A stretch of DNA of 28,647 nt. Origin: Azophilus sp964348115. GTDB taxonomy: Bacteria > Pseudomonadota > Gammaproteobacteria > Pseudomonadales > Azotimanducaceae. The DNA is taken from positions 1 through 28,647 of the forward strand of contig CAYGBY010000024.1 in assembly GCA_964348115.1 (NCBI GenBank), in the 5' to 3' direction. Positions 1 through 7,940 of the stretch are shown here, one piece after another. Position numbers and translations under genes: made by a program. How positions within the stretch are numbered: position 1 is the first letter of the stretch; every line of letters starts with the position of its first letter. The notes beneath the pieces were generated by a model, which saw only the letters and a program-made list of their open reading frames with translations, did no database searches and was not told the origin of the DNA.

Positions 1-378
1 AACTGGGACGCCATCGCAGCCAACCAGGACGACATCGCCGCCAACGGCGCACCCATCGCCGCCAACTGGGACGCCATCGCAGCCAACAAGGGCGACATCG
101 CCGCCAACGCGGACCGCATCGCCGACAACGGGGACGCCATCGCCGCCAACTGGGACGCCATCGCCCCCAACATAGACGGCATCGCAGTCAACATGGGGGC
201 CATCGACATGAACGCTCAAGGCATCGCCGCCAACTCCGGCGCCATCGACATGAACGCCCAGGGCATCGCCGCCAATTCCGGCGCCATTGGGGCCAATGCG
301 GCCAACATCGCCGCCAATTCCGGCGCCATCGCAAACAACGCATCCAACATCGCCGCCAACACCGCGGAAATTGCCATG
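1..378 (+). repeat. 21-bp tandem repeat encoding 18 heptads of an adhesin stalk
   Basis: Eighteen consecutive 21-bp units, each encoding seven residues beginning with Asn and usually reading N-x-x-x-I-A-A. Positions e, f and g vary (WDA, QDD, KGD, MGA, AQG, SGA). The register holds without a break up to NTAEIAM at 358-378. Some units are near-identical (AQG at 211-231 and 253-273), which suggests recent unit duplication. The array continues left of the window. Confidence 0.9.
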
Positions 379-624
379 GTGGATACGCGCGTAAAGCGGG
401 TGGCGGCCATGGCCGCAGCTCTGTCGGCAGTGCCCAACGTGGTTCCGGGCGGGGACAGCAAAGTCTATTTCGGCATGGGCATCGGCACACATGACGGCAA
501 ATCCGGCATAGCGGCTGGCGTTTCCGGGCGTTTCGGCGCCAATGAAAACATCTTCGTCAATGCCGGCGCCGCCGTCAGCGGCGATGAAACGACCTTCCGC
601 GCAGGGGTCGGCTGGCTGTTCTGA
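1..624 (+). CDS. Trimeric autotransporter adhesin, C-terminal part (5' end outside window)
   Basis: The reading frame is open from base 1 and ends at TGA 622-624, so only the last 207 codons are present. The first 126 residues are 18 unbroken heptads of the form N-x-x-x-I-A-A, which fits a trimeric coiled-coil stalk with Ile at core position a and Asn at core position d (the N@d ion-binding layers known from YadA-type adhesins). Next comes a short helix (VDTRVKRVAAMAAALSAV) and a membrane anchor of about 65 residues rich in Gly and alternating hydrophobics (KVYFGMGIGTH, GIAAGVSGRFG, NIFVNAGAAVSG, TFRAGVGWLF). The terminal Phe and this order match the YadA-like C-terminal anchor, which trimerises into a 12-stranded outer-membrane barrel. 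The head domain and signal peptide lie upstream of the window. The ATG at 193 is an internal Met, not the start. A role in surface adhesion is inferred from the family. Confidence 0.88.
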   Translation, partial: NWDAIAANQDDIAANGAPIAANWDAIAANKGDIAANADRIADNGDAIAANWDAIAPNIDGIAVNMGAIDMNAQGIAANSGAIDMNAQGIAANSGAIGANAANIAANSGAIANNASNIAANTAEIAMVDTRVKRVAAMAAALSAVPNVVPGGDSKVYFGMGIGTHDGKSGIAAGVSGRFGANENIFVNAGAAVSGDETTFRAGVGWLF

Positions 625-684
625 CCACTTCCGGGACCGGTTCCAGCGGCCTCTCTTGGTCGTTAGGGACCAGCCCGCAACGCG

Positions 685-718
685 CCGCTCAGGCCTGTCT
701 CATCGCTGGCCTGAGCGG
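685..718 (+). terminator. Hairpin downstream of the adhesin gene
   Basis: A perfect 11-bp inverted repeat, CCGCTCAGGCC at 685-695 and GGCCTGAGCGG at 708-718, encloses a 12-nt loop about 60 nt after the adhesin stop codon. It is followed only by TTG rather than a real T-run, so it is a terminator candidate by position and stem strength and not by a classical intrinsic-terminator tail. Confidence 0.5.
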
Positions 719-1004
719 TTGCCTGCGCACAGCAGGGAACAATTAAAACCACCTCCTGCCGCTTGCTTGTGTTGGTGTTCCCAGGATCATCCCAAAGTCG
801 TCCACCAGCCCTCGGCAACGCCCTATATCCATATAGATGGTTTATGAATATTTCTCGGAAGATTCCGCAATATTCTGCGGCGCCTAATGACTTTTCAGAA
901 ATTTTCCTTCAAGAGCGAACTCTTTAGGATGGTCTTGGTTGGTGTTCCACATACCGGGCCGCGGCTGTGCTAACCTGTTTGCCTTTGGGATGCAGGGAGG
1001 AGGC
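719..1004 (+). promoter_or_regulatory. Gene-free spacer with AT-rich palindromes ahead of the monooxygenase gene
   Basis: This stretch has no credible gene. Its AT-rich middle holds two short perfect inverted repeats: CTATAT-CC-ATATAG at 823-836 and CCGCA-N6-TGCGG at 865-880. They sit 125-180 nt before the ATG at 1005 and could be operator or promoter elements. No convincing -35/-10 pair was found, so the regulatory role is a guess from position. Confidence 0.25.
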
Positions 1005-1358
1005 ATGATCATCATTGCCGCCCAAATCGATTTCGCAAGCCAAGCAGCCCGAGACAGCGCTGTGCGGGAAAGTGCGTCGGTCCAGCAGGCCACCCGGGAT
1101 GAGGAGCCCGGCTGCCAAGCCTACTGCTTTGCGGCGGACCCCTGTGCGCCCACGCGCATCCAAGTCTATGAGCTTTGGGATGATGGCCCCACCTTGGCGG
1201 CCCACTTCAAGCACAAAAACTACGAAGACATGAAGGCGGTGCTGGGCAGGCACGGCATCACCGGCAACTGGAACCGCATGTACCTGGCCGAAGACGATGA
1301 GCCAGTGTACGACCCGGAAGGGCTGCCTAGGGAGACCTTCTTCAACGGCAAGGCCTGA
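1005..1358 (+). CDS. Antibiotic biosynthesis monooxygenase (ABM) family protein, quinol monooxygenase-like
   Basis: 117 residues. The fold is suggested by an N-terminal beta strand (MIIIAAQIDF), a helix containing RDSAVRESASV, then EEPGCQAYCFAADP, then VYELWDDGPTLAAHFKHKNY. This EPGC...YxxxxDP...VYExWxxxxxLxxH order is typical of the dimeric alpha+beta barrel ABM family (YgiN-like quinol monooxygenases, some heme-degrading relatives). Members act as small cofactor-free oxygenases or as accessory domains, and the substrate here cannot be read. The ATG at 1005 was chosen over an upstream in-frame Met (939) because a strong AGGGAGGAGG precedes it at the right distance. The next gene starts 112 nt downstream on the same strand, and both may belong to one catabolic unit. 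Confidence 0.72.
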   Translation: MIIIAAQIDFASQAARDSAVRESASVQQATRDEEPGCQAYCFAADPCAPTRIQVYELWDDGPTLAAHFKHKNYEDMKAVLGRHGITGNWNRMYLAEDDEPVYDPEGLPRETFFNGKA

Positions 1359-1470
1359 GGGTGGGCGCTGTCCTCTCCGTGGCCGTTCCACCACCCTTCC
1401 TGTGGGTTGGACGGACGCTGGAGTCCACCGCGTCAGTGCGGCCTAAGCCCCATCCGCATCCAGATTCGAC

Positions 1471-2454
1471 ATGACGCGCCCCCACCGCATCATCGATCTA
1501 CATGCCCATATCGTGCTCGAGGAAGGCTTTGGCGCAGCCGGGCGTTACGGCCCGGAACTGGCTTTGGACGAGGACGGCGTCTCCTTTTTCCGTATCGGCG
1601 CTTATCGCATGAAGCCTATGGCCTACCGGGGCACGGTGTTCATGGACTTGGACAAGCGCATTGAACGGATGGATCAGATCGGCATTGATCTGCAGCTGCT
1701 TTCACCCAATCCGCTCACCATGTTCCACGGCATCGAAGCCGAGGCGGCAGCCCGCTACTGCCGGGTGCACAACGACGCCATGGCCCAGGTGGTGGCCCGG
1801 CGCCCCGACCGGCTGCTTGGCGCCGCCGCCCTGCCAATGCAAGATCCGCCCGCCGCCGCCAGGGAACTGGAACGCGCCGTGGGGGAACTGGGCCTAGTGG
1901 CCGCCTACACCGGCACGGACTACCCCTTCCCGCTGGACGATCCCCGCCTAGACGACTTCTACCGCACCCTGGTGGCCCTGAACGTGCCCCTGTTCCTGCA
2001 TCCAGCGTCCTCCAACGGCGCCCACTTGCCGGCAGACCCACGCCTTGGCCGTTTCGACCTAGGACTGATCGTTGGCTACGCCTACGATGAGTCCCTCGCG
2101 GTGGCGTCCTTGATCTTCGGCGGCGTCCTGGAGCGCCACCCGAAGCTCGATGTGTGCATCTCCCACGGCGGCGGCACCTTGCCTTTCCTGATGGGACGCT
2201 ACGAAGGCATGGCGCGCATCCGTGACTGGGCGCCGGAATCCGTTCGCCGCAACGGCTTTCAGCACGAGGTGAAAAAACTCTGGTTCGATGCCCATGTGGA
2301 GGGGCAAGAGGCACAGGATCTGCTCGTCAAGATCGTTGGCAAGGAGCGCCTTGTGTTCGGCACCAACTTCGGCGGCTGGGACACCCCCAAGAAAGCCGCC
2401 ACGGCATTCGCGGCATCCCTAACCCCAAACGCAGAACAATTGTTGAGGCTATGA
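1471..2454 (+). CDS. Amidohydrolase family protein (Amidohydro_2, ACMSD-like)
   Basis: 327 residues, the usual size of single-domain Amidohydro_2 (TIM-barrel) enzymes such as ACMSD-like decarboxylases and related hydrolases or hydratases. Visible metal-site elements are the N-terminal HxH (His11, His13 in IIDLHAHIV), His177 in LFLHPAS and His232 in CISHGGG. The C-terminal element usually read as G-S/T-D-x-P is here FGTNFGGWD, with Asn299 at the usual Asp position and Asp304 five residues on, so the acid is either shifted or replaced. The enzyme is expected to be a cytoplasmic metal-dependent decarboxylase or hydrolase of a cyclic or unsaturated acid; the substrate is unknown. No strong ribosome-binding site precedes the ATG. 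The next gene begins one base after its stop, a clear operon with a second amidohydrolase. Confidence 0.8.
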   Translation: MTRPHRIIDLHAHIVLEEGFGAAGRYGPELALDEDGVSFFRIGAYRMKPMAYRGTVFMDLDKRIERMDQIGIDLQLLSPNPLTMFHGIEAEAAARYCRVHNDAMAQVVARRPDRLLGAAALPMQDPPAAARELERAVGELGLVAAYTGTDYPFPLDDPRLDDFYRTLVALNVPLFLHPASSNGAHLPADPRLGRFDLGLIVGYAYDESLAVASLIFGGVLERHPKLDVCISHGGGTLPFLMGRYEGMARIRDWAPESVRRNGFQHEVKKLWFDAHVEGQEAQDLLVKIVGKERLVFGTNFGGWDTPKKAATAFAASLTPNAEQLLRL

Positions 2455-2455
2455 C

Positions 2456-3802
2456 ATGGGCAAACACACTCTGTTGACCAACGTGCGCCTGTTCAGCGGC
2501 GTTGACGGCGATGTGCTGGAAGACGGCGCCGTCTGGTACGAAGACGAGATCATTCGCTACGCGGGACCAGCGCGCGAGGCGCCGGAAACGCCCCAAAACG
2601 CCATTCGAGCGAATTTGGGCGGCAAGTTCCTGATGCCGGGCATGACCGAATCCCACGCGCACATCTCCTACACGGGCAACGGCCCCGGGGAACTGGACAA
2701 AACCCCTGTGGAGCAGGCCATGGTCCACTCCATCGACAATGCCCGCCTGATGCTGGGCGCCGGCTTCACCTCCGCAATCAGCTTCGGCTCCGTGCACCGC
2801 ATCGACGTCTATTTGAAGCAGGCCATAGACCAGGGCGTCATTCCCGGCCCCCGCCTAGTGGCTTCCGGGCGGGACCTAGGCGCCACCTCCAGCAACGCCG
2901 ACCTGCACCCGGACTACGCCCGCCCGCAAATGGAGGGTTTGGGCATGTTGGTGGACGGCCCTTGGGCGGTGCGCAAGGCGGTGCGCATCCTGCGCAAGAA
3001 CGGCGCCGACATCATCAAGATATTCCTGGATGGCGAGGGCTTGCAGGATCATGCTCCGCCGGGGGAACTGACCTATACGGACGAGGAAGTGGACGCGGCC
3101 GTTTCCGAAGCCCACCGCCGCGGGATGCGGGTGGCCTGCCACTCCCGCTCCGCAGCCGCAGTGAAGCAGGCGGTGCGCTTTGGGGTGGATGTCATCGGCC
3201 ACGCCAACTATCTGGACGACGAGGCCGTGGATCTGCTGCGTCGCAACCGCCACCGTTTGGCGGTCGGCCCCGCCATCGCTTGGGAGATGGCCTTCCTCAA
3301 GCACTGCGAGAGCATGGGCTACACCCGCCGGGCGGTGCGGGAAAAGGGCTACGAACGGGAAGTGGAGGCCACCGTGGAGGCCGTGCAACGCCTGCGCGAC
3401 GCCGGAGTGCGGGTGTTGCCCGGCGGCGACTACGGCCTGAACATCACCCCCCACGGCACCTACGCCAAAGACCTTGAATACTTCGTGGAGGATTTCGCCA
3501 TGTCACCGGCGGAGGCGCTGTTGGCGGCCACCCGGGATGGCGGCGCGGCAGCGGACCCAAACGGCATGGTGGGCACCCTGGAGGAAGGCAAGACAGCCGA
3601 TATGGTGGTCGTGGACGGCGACCCGTTAGCGGACATCCGCATTCTGCAGGATCACAGCCGCATCGTCGCCGTCATCAAAGGCGGCTGCCTATATCAGGGC
3701 CTAATGGAGGAAAACCCCTACCGGCGGCAGAGCGCCGCAACCTTGGCGACCCCCACGAAAACCGCCCAGGACGCAGCCGAGAGCGTCCTGCTGACAACCT
3801 AA
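2456..3802 (+). CDS. Amidohydrolase family protein (Amidohydro_1, imidazolonepropionase/prolidase-like)
   Basis: 448 residues with the full binuclear-metal amidohydrolase set: His67 and His69 (TESHAHI), Lys188 in DIIKIFLDG (likely carboxylated bridging lysine), His229 in VACHSRS, His249 in IGHANYLDD and Asp325 in PGGDYG. The C-terminal segment MVGTLEEGKTADMVVVDGDP completes the small beta-sandwich domain with the N-terminal strands. This is the layout of the imidazolonepropionase-like and Xaa-Pro dipeptidase branch, which hydrolyses C-N bonds of cyclic amides or N-acyl amino acids. No signal peptide is seen, so it is probably cytoplasmic. It starts one base after the preceding amidohydrolase stop and is probably co-translated with it. 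Exact substrate unknown. A strong hairpin follows 36 nt after the stop codon. Confidence 0.85.
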   Translation: MGKHTLLTNVRLFSGVDGDVLEDGAVWYEDEIIRYAGPAREAPETPQNAIRANLGGKFLMPGMTESHAHISYTGNGPGELDKTPVEQAMVHSIDNARLMLGAGFTSAISFGSVHRIDVYLKQAIDQGVIPGPRLVASGRDLGATSSNADLHPDYARPQMEGLGMLVDGPWAVRKAVRILRKNGADIIKIFLDGEGLQDHAPPGELTYTDEEVDAAVSEAHRRGMRVACHSRSAAAVKQAVRFGVDVIGHANYLDDEAVDLLRRNRHRLAVGPAIAWEMAFLKHCESMGYTRRAVREKGYEREVEATVEAVQRLRDAGVRVLPGGDYGLNITPHGTYAKDLEYFVEDFAMSPAEALLAATRDGGAAADPNGMVGTLEEGKTADMVVVDGDPLADIRILQDHSRIVAVIKGGCLYQGLMEENPYRRQSAATLATPTKTAQDAAESVLLTT

Positions 3803-3837
3803 GGGACCTGCGCCCTAGGAAGCCAAGCCCAAGCCAA

Positions 3838-3867
3838 GCCGCGAAAGCGAAAATTCGCTATCGCGGC
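3838..3867 (+). terminator. Strong hairpin after the amidohydrolase operon
   Basis: A 14-bp inverted repeat with one mismatch and a two-base loop: GCCGCGAAAGCGAA at 3838-3851 and TTCGCTATCGCGGC at 3854-3867. It lies in the convergent gap between the amidohydrolase operon and the TonB receptor gene, so it could stop transcription from either side. No T-run follows, so factor-independent termination is uncertain. Confidence 0.45.
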
Positions 3868-3873
3868 AGGCCC

Positions 3874-4033
3874 CTAGGGAACCTCTGAGCAAGTCTCGGA
3901 CGCCCAGAGGCACCTAAAGAGCTTGATGGCAAGGCGCGGCGAAGCCGTATGGCAAGCCCCACACAAGGAGGAGCAACGCGGCGGGGCCAAAAGGGCCACG
4001 AATAATCACACCTACTTGCGGGACAGCACCTAG
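3874..4033 (+). repeat. Hybrid MITE-like element: type B left end, type A right end
   Basis: A 160-bp non-coding repeat bounded by CTAG on both sides. Its left part (TAGGGAACCTCTGA onward) matches the left part of the type B repeats at 14115 and 28512. Its right part, ending CTTGCGGGACAGCAC, matches the right part of the type A repeats at 6955 and 7941. The switch lies in a core shared by both families (GGCAA-GCGCG-CGA-GCC). It looks like a recombinant between two element families. No transposase is encoded here. Confidence 0.75.
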
Positions 4034-4115
4034 CATCCACCCCCGCACAATCGGGCAGCCTACGCCGCTGGGGCTGGGCGCTGCCGATTGCTCCAGCCCC
4101 AAAAACGCCTCCGCC

Positions 4116-6530
4116 CTACAACGTATAGCGGTACTGCAGGCTGAATGTGCGCCCCAGCGGCGTGGTGGCCGCCTGATCCAGGCTGTTCGGGCCAGTGTTG
4201 TTGCAGGTGGCGAAAGGCCCCCGTTCCGGCGTCGCATTGGGACACCTGCCCGGAATGGCGCCACCGGTGATGGCGTAGATCTCATCGGAGATATTGCGCC
4301 CGATCAAGCTGAAACGGTGACGGCCGTCTTCCGAATACAGGCTGACGGCCGCATCGATCAGCCAGAAGCTGTCCTGCTCGAAGGGGTCGAGGGTCGCCGT
4401 CCAGGCATAGTCACCCGTGTATCGGAAATCCGCCGACAGGTCCAGCCGCCAGCCGTCGGCCACAGGCGTGTCAAAGGTGCCGCCGATGTATCCGGTAATG
4501 TCGGCGCTGCCGGCGCCGTCTTCCCCTTTGAGGTTTTCGCCCGTCGCGTTGATGAAGTCTTTCGAATAGGTCGTGTCAGTCCACGCCCAGGCGCTGCGAA
4601 CGCTAAGCCCCTCGACATTGGTAAGCCAGAGCATGTCGAATTCGATGCCGTTGGTTTCCAGCGCCGATGCGTTAAAGGTGCTGAACTGAATGATCGTGGA
4701 ATCGAATAGCTGCACCTGCAGGTCTGAATACTCATACGTGAACGCCGTCGCGTTGAAGCGCAGGGCGCCGTCCATGAAGCTTCCCTTGAGCCCCGCTTCG
4801 AACCCCTCGGCTTCCTCCGACTGATAGATCAGAAAGTCAGGGAACGCGGGGTTGGTGGGTTGCAGCGCCGCCGTCGGCAAGGCGCTGTTGTCCACGCCCC
4901 CGGACTTGAAGCCCTGCTTGTACGAAAGATAGACACTGACGTCGTCGTTCAGGTAGTAGTTGATCGCGGCTTCCGGCGAAAGATTGTCATCATCGAACTC
5001 CAACCCCTCGATCAACGGCGGAGCGCCGAATCCGAATCCTCCCGCCGCCACGTGCAGATAGGGAATCTCGATGTGGCCGTCCTTCCCTTCATCCGTATAG
5101 CGGACGCCCGCGGTTACCTCCGTACGCTCGTTGACATCCCAATAGAGGGCCAGGAAGCCGGAAAGCACCTTGGTGTCGAGGAAATGGTGCTTGTTGTAGT
5201 CGTATTCGTTGCCGGTCACTGGGTCCGGGCCGGCGATGATTCCCAAGTTGAACGCATACTGATAAGCATCGAATTCCTGCTCGATGTCCTGCCAGAAGAA
5301 ACCACCCTGGAAGTTGACGGGACCATCGAGGTGGCTGACCAAACGGAATTCCTGGCTGAGGCTCTTGTAGATGTTGTTGTGCAGTCCGCCAAAGACGCTG
5401 GCGCCGTAGCTGTAGTCATCGAGTTCCCAATGACCGAGGTCGACCCAGCCCGTGATAGAGGTGATCGACAACGCCTGGTTGAGGTCCCAATCCATCCGCA
5501 ACGAAAGGAAATGGGTGTCCTGCTCCAGACCTGGCTCACCGTCGTCGAATCCTTGCGGCAAACCGTCTCTCAGGGCCGGATGGAGGTTAAGTTTGGAGGT
5601 ATTGCCGTTGAGTCTGCAATCGTCCACGCCCTGAAAAAGGGCAAAGGCCGCCGACGCAGCCGGTATGGCGGTGGGCTGGTGCCTGCCCTCGGGACATACG
5701 TCCTCCGCCCAGGCGGTGCCGGCGCCGTCGTTGTTGTACTCGGAGTAGCTGTACTTGAGCTTGGCGCGAAAGTTGTCGGCCGGATCCCAAAGCAGAGTCA
5801 GGCGGGTGTTCAGGGATTCGTCCCCGTACCATTTGTCGGCGCCCGAAACGGCCACATTGGCGGGGTCGTTTTCCGCCGAGTAGTTCTCGAACAACTGGTC
5901 GTTTTCCGCATAGCCGATGGCGACGCGGGCGCCTAGGGTATCGCTGAGCGGCCCGGAAACGATGAACTCGCCGTAATAGCCCTGGTGCTCCACTTCGTAG
6001 CCGGCCATGGCCTCCATTTCGAATTCGGCGCCCGGATCATTCGTAGTGATGGAGACCACGCCTGCGGTCGCCGACTTGCCGAAGTAGAGCGACTGTGGGC
6101 CTTTCAGTATCTCCAACTGGCCCATGTCCATATAGGAGTTGTGCACGAACCGGCCGCGGTTGACCACCACCCCATCAAGATTGATGGCTACGGAATGGTC
6201 GAAAGCAGCCGAAATGGAACTCGACCCGATGCCGCGCAGCCGCAGGCTGGAACCGTTGCCGGAGCCGCCATGGGCGATGACCATGTTGGGCACCATCTTG
6301 GCGGCGTCCACCAGATTGGTGATGTTGTAGCGATCCAGGTCCTGCTCCGTCAAGGCCGCGATGGTGACCGGCACATCCTGCAGGGTCTCCTCCTGCTGAC
6401 GGGCGGTGACGATGATCTCCTCAATCGCGCTGTCCGACTGAGCCTGCTGAGCCAAGGCGGGCGCCGCCGCGCCCAATGTGAAGGCGAAGGCGCAAGCGAG
6501 AAGCCCCGATGCGGGAATTGTGTATTTCAT
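4116..6530 (-). CDS. TonB-dependent outer-membrane receptor
   Basis: 804 residues from the ATG at 6530, chosen because GGAGGA precedes it by 7 nt; an in-frame TTG at 6545 lies just upstream of that ribosome-binding site. Residues 1-27 form a signal peptide (hydrophobic core, then ALA before QQ). A TonB-box-like IEEIIVTAR lies around 37-45, followed by a plug domain (VPVTIAALTEQDL, LRLRGIGSSS, LEILKGPQSLYFGK, AGVVSITTNDP) to about residue 165. The rest is a beta barrel with alternating aromatic strands, ending LQYRYTL. Such receptors move scarce or large ligands across the outer membrane using TonB-ExbBD energy. No FecR or sigma factor neighbour is visible, so the ligand is unknown; the amidohydrolase and aromatic-type catabolic neighbours suggest an organic substrate rather than a siderophore. 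The gene converges on the amidohydrolase operon. Confidence 0.93.
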   Translation of the reverse strand: MKYTIPASGLLACAFAFTLGAAAPALAQQAQSDSAIEEIIVTARQQEETLQDVPVTIAALTEQDLDRYNITNLVDAAKMVPNMVIAHGGSGNGSSLRLRGIGSSSISAAFDHSVAINLDGVVVNRGRFVHNSYMDMGQLEILKGPQSLYFGKSATAGVVSITTNDPGAEFEMEAMAGYEVEHQGYYGEFIVSGPLSDTLGARVAIGYAENDQLFENYSAENDPANVAVSGADKWYGDESLNTRLTLLWDPADNFRAKLKYSYSEYNNDGAGTAWAEDVCPEGRHQPTAIPAASAAFALFQGVDDCRLNGNTSKLNLHPALRDGLPQGFDDGEPGLEQDTHFLSLRMDWDLNQALSITSITGWVDLGHWELDDYSYGASVFGGLHNNIYKSLSQEFRLVSHLDGPVNFQGGFFWQDIEQEFDAYQYAFNLGIIAGPDPVTGNEYDYNKHHFLDTKVLSGFLALYWDVNERTEVTAGVRYTDEGKDGHIEIPYLHVAAGGFGFGAPPLIEGLEFDDDNLSPEAAINYYLNDDVSVYLSYKQGFKSGGVDNSALPTAALQPTNPAFPDFLIYQSEEAEGFEAGLKGSFMDGALRFNATAFTYEYSDLQVQLFDSTIIQFSTFNASALETNGIEFDMLWLTNVEGLSVRSAWAWTDTTYSKDFINATGENLKGEDGAGSADITGYIGGTFDTPVADGWRLDLSADFRYTGDYAWTATLDPFEQDSFWLIDAAVSLYSEDGRHRFSLIGRNISDEIYAITGGAIPGRCPNATPERGPFATCNNTGPNSLDQAATTPLGRTFSLQYRYTL

Positions 6531-6932
6531 GTTGGTCTCCTCCAAAAGACTGCATCACGCCGCCGCGCAGACCTGCCAAGCGACAAGAAGGCGAATGCTA
6601 CACCATGCCGAGACAAAAAAAAGCCCATGTGACGGTTTTTATCGGCCAGATATGGGCAGGCCGCCGATGGCCTGCGCACGAACGAACATACCGGACTTGG
6701 CAGCTCTTCGGACTTAACCAGCCAATATTACTACCTTATTGAAATAAAATACATTTTTTGTTTATCTCGAAAAACCAGGCTGCCAAACAAGCAATAGCTT
6801 GGCTGCCGAGCCCAATAGTCTGCCCGCTTGCATATGGCGCCAAGCTGCTTGGTGACTCCGCGAATGTTGCCCATGGTTCCGCATTGGCCGCCAAGCCTTG
6901 GGGTCGCCGCCGGCGCCAACCGCGCTGGGCAA
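6531..6932 (-). promoter_or_regulatory. Upstream region of the receptor gene, AT-rich centre, no gene seen
   Basis: About 400 bp without a credible gene. It holds the receptor ribosome-binding site (near 6538-6543), a perfect 7-bp inverted repeat GCAGGCC-N6-GGCCTGC at 6656-6675, and an AT-rich patch around 6720-6775 that stands out from the GC-rich surroundings and is the best place for a minus-strand promoter. If so, the 5' leader would be close to 200 nt and would contain the inverted repeat. No known riboswitch motif was recognised. Confidence 0.3.
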
Positions 6933-6957
6933 ACGCGACTTGTTCAGAGGTTCCCTA
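6933..6957 (+). repeat. Isolated right end of a type B element
   Basis: The bases from ACGCGACTTGTTCAGAGG through TTCCCTA match the right terminus of the type B repeat at 14115-14281, but the rest of that element is absent. The fragment abuts the type A repeat that begins in the same CTAA, so the two families lie back to back here. Confidence 0.6.
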
Positions 6958-7122
6958 AGTGTGCTGTCCCGCAAGTAAGTGGGTCTTAGTCGCTGGGCCG
7001 TTTTGGCTCCCGGCAAAGCGCGACGACGCCCTGTGGCGGGCCCCACACTTAAGGAGGAGCAACGCGGCCGGGGGCCAAAACGGCCACGAATAATCACACT
7101 TGCTTGCGGGACGGCAAACTAG
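6955..7122 (+). repeat. Type A MITE-like element (copy 1)
   Basis: About 168 bp with long imperfect terminal inverted repeats: the left end GTGCTGTCCCGCAAG pairs with the right end CTTGCGGGACGGC, and the complementarity continues inward for about 50 bp on each side (GGCCGTTTTGGC against GGCCAAAACGGCC). Bounded by CTAA on the left and CTAG at 7119-7122. The CTA of that right boundary is the TAG stop of the minus-strand SDR gene. The nearly palindromic structure, lack of coding and CTAG boundaries fit a MITE mobilised by an IS630/Tc1-like transposase, which is an inference. Confidence 0.75.
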
Positions 7123-7895
7123 GGACCACCCTTGATGGAGATGGTGTGGCCCGTCATCCAACTGGAAGCCTCGGAAGCCAAGTAGACCACCGCCGGGGCG
7201 ATGTCCTCCGGCGTGCCCACCCTGCCCAAGGGAATTTGGAAGCGCTCGCCAAGTTCCGGGATTTCCTCCTCCTTAAGGTTCAGGAACTCCAGAAACACCT
7301 CCGTGGGAATGGGGCCCGGAGAGACCCCATTGACGCGGATGCCCAGCGGGGCCATCTCCGCCGCCAAGGTCTGCGTCAAGTTGTTGACGCCGCTCTTCGC
7401 TACCGCATAGGGACCGTTGAAGGGCGCGGCGGCCCCAGCGGCGGCCGAGGAGATGTTGATGATGGTGCCGCCGCCGTTGTCCTTCATCAGGTTGGCCGCC
7501 GCCTGCGCGCCAGTCCATACGGCCTTGAGGTTGAGGTTCAACTGAAAGTCCCATTGCCGCTCCGGCATCTCCAGAAAGGTGCGCGGCACCCGATCGTCCG
7601 CCCCGCCGGCGTTGCTGACCCAGCACGTCAGGGCGCCCATATCCGCAAACGCCCTCTGCGCCAGAGCCTGAACCTGGTCAATCTCCATCACGTTCGTGGT
7701 CACCGCCAAGGCGCGGCGACCCAAGGCGCGGACCTTCTCCGCCACCGCCTCGATTTCATGGGTGCGGCGCGCCGCCACAACCACATCCGCCCCAGCTTCC
7801 GCCAGCCCTAAGGCCAAGCCTTCGCCGATGCCGCGCCCGCCGCCGGTGACGACCGCCACCTGGCCATCCAAACGGAACCTTTCCAAAATGCCCAT
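7119..7895 (-). CDS. SDR family NAD(P)-dependent oxidoreductase
   Basis: 258 residues, the classical short-chain dehydrogenase length. The nucleotide site TGGGRGIG is at 17-24, NAG at 95-97, the catalytic Ser in INISS (149/150), and Tyr163 with Lys167 in PYAVAK. The PGPIPTEV segment (193-200) and C-terminal WMTGHTISIKGGP are typical of classical SDRs of the FabG/glucose-dehydrogenase type. It interconverts an alcohol and a ketone in the cytoplasm; substrate unknown. The ATG at 7895 has a strong GAGGAGGG upstream. It is a single-gene unit between two direct copies of the type A repeat, and its TAG stop lies within the CTAG edge of the downstream copy, so its last codon context has been shaped by the insertion. 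Confidence 0.9.
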   Translation of the reverse strand: MGILERFRLDGQVAVVTGGGRGIGEGLALGLAEAGADVVVAARRTHEIEAVAEKVRALGRRALAVTTNVMEIDQVQALAQRAFADMGALTCWVSNAGGADDRVPRTFLEMPERQWDFQLNLNLKAVWTGAQAAANLMKDNGGGTIINISSAAAGAAAPFNGPYAVAKSGVNNLTQTLAAEMAPLGIRVNGVSPGPIPTEVFLEFLNLKEEEIPELGERFQIPLGRVGTPEDIAPAVVYLASEASSWMTGHTISIKGGP

Positions 7896-7940
7896 TGTCC
7901 CTCCTCGTACGCCTCCGCTATCTGGACGGCATAGATTAAC

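Noticed and set aside
542..847. 101-codon frame after the adhesin gene
   Set aside because: It begins inside the adhesin coding sequence in another frame, has no ribosome-binding site, and its translation is low-complexity Pro/Ser/Arg.
4860..5936. 358-codon plus-strand reading frame across the receptor gene
   Set aside because: It lies wholly inside the minus-strand TonB receptor, which has clear domain motifs. Its translation is valine- and arginine-rich without any recognisable motif and it has no ribosome-binding site.
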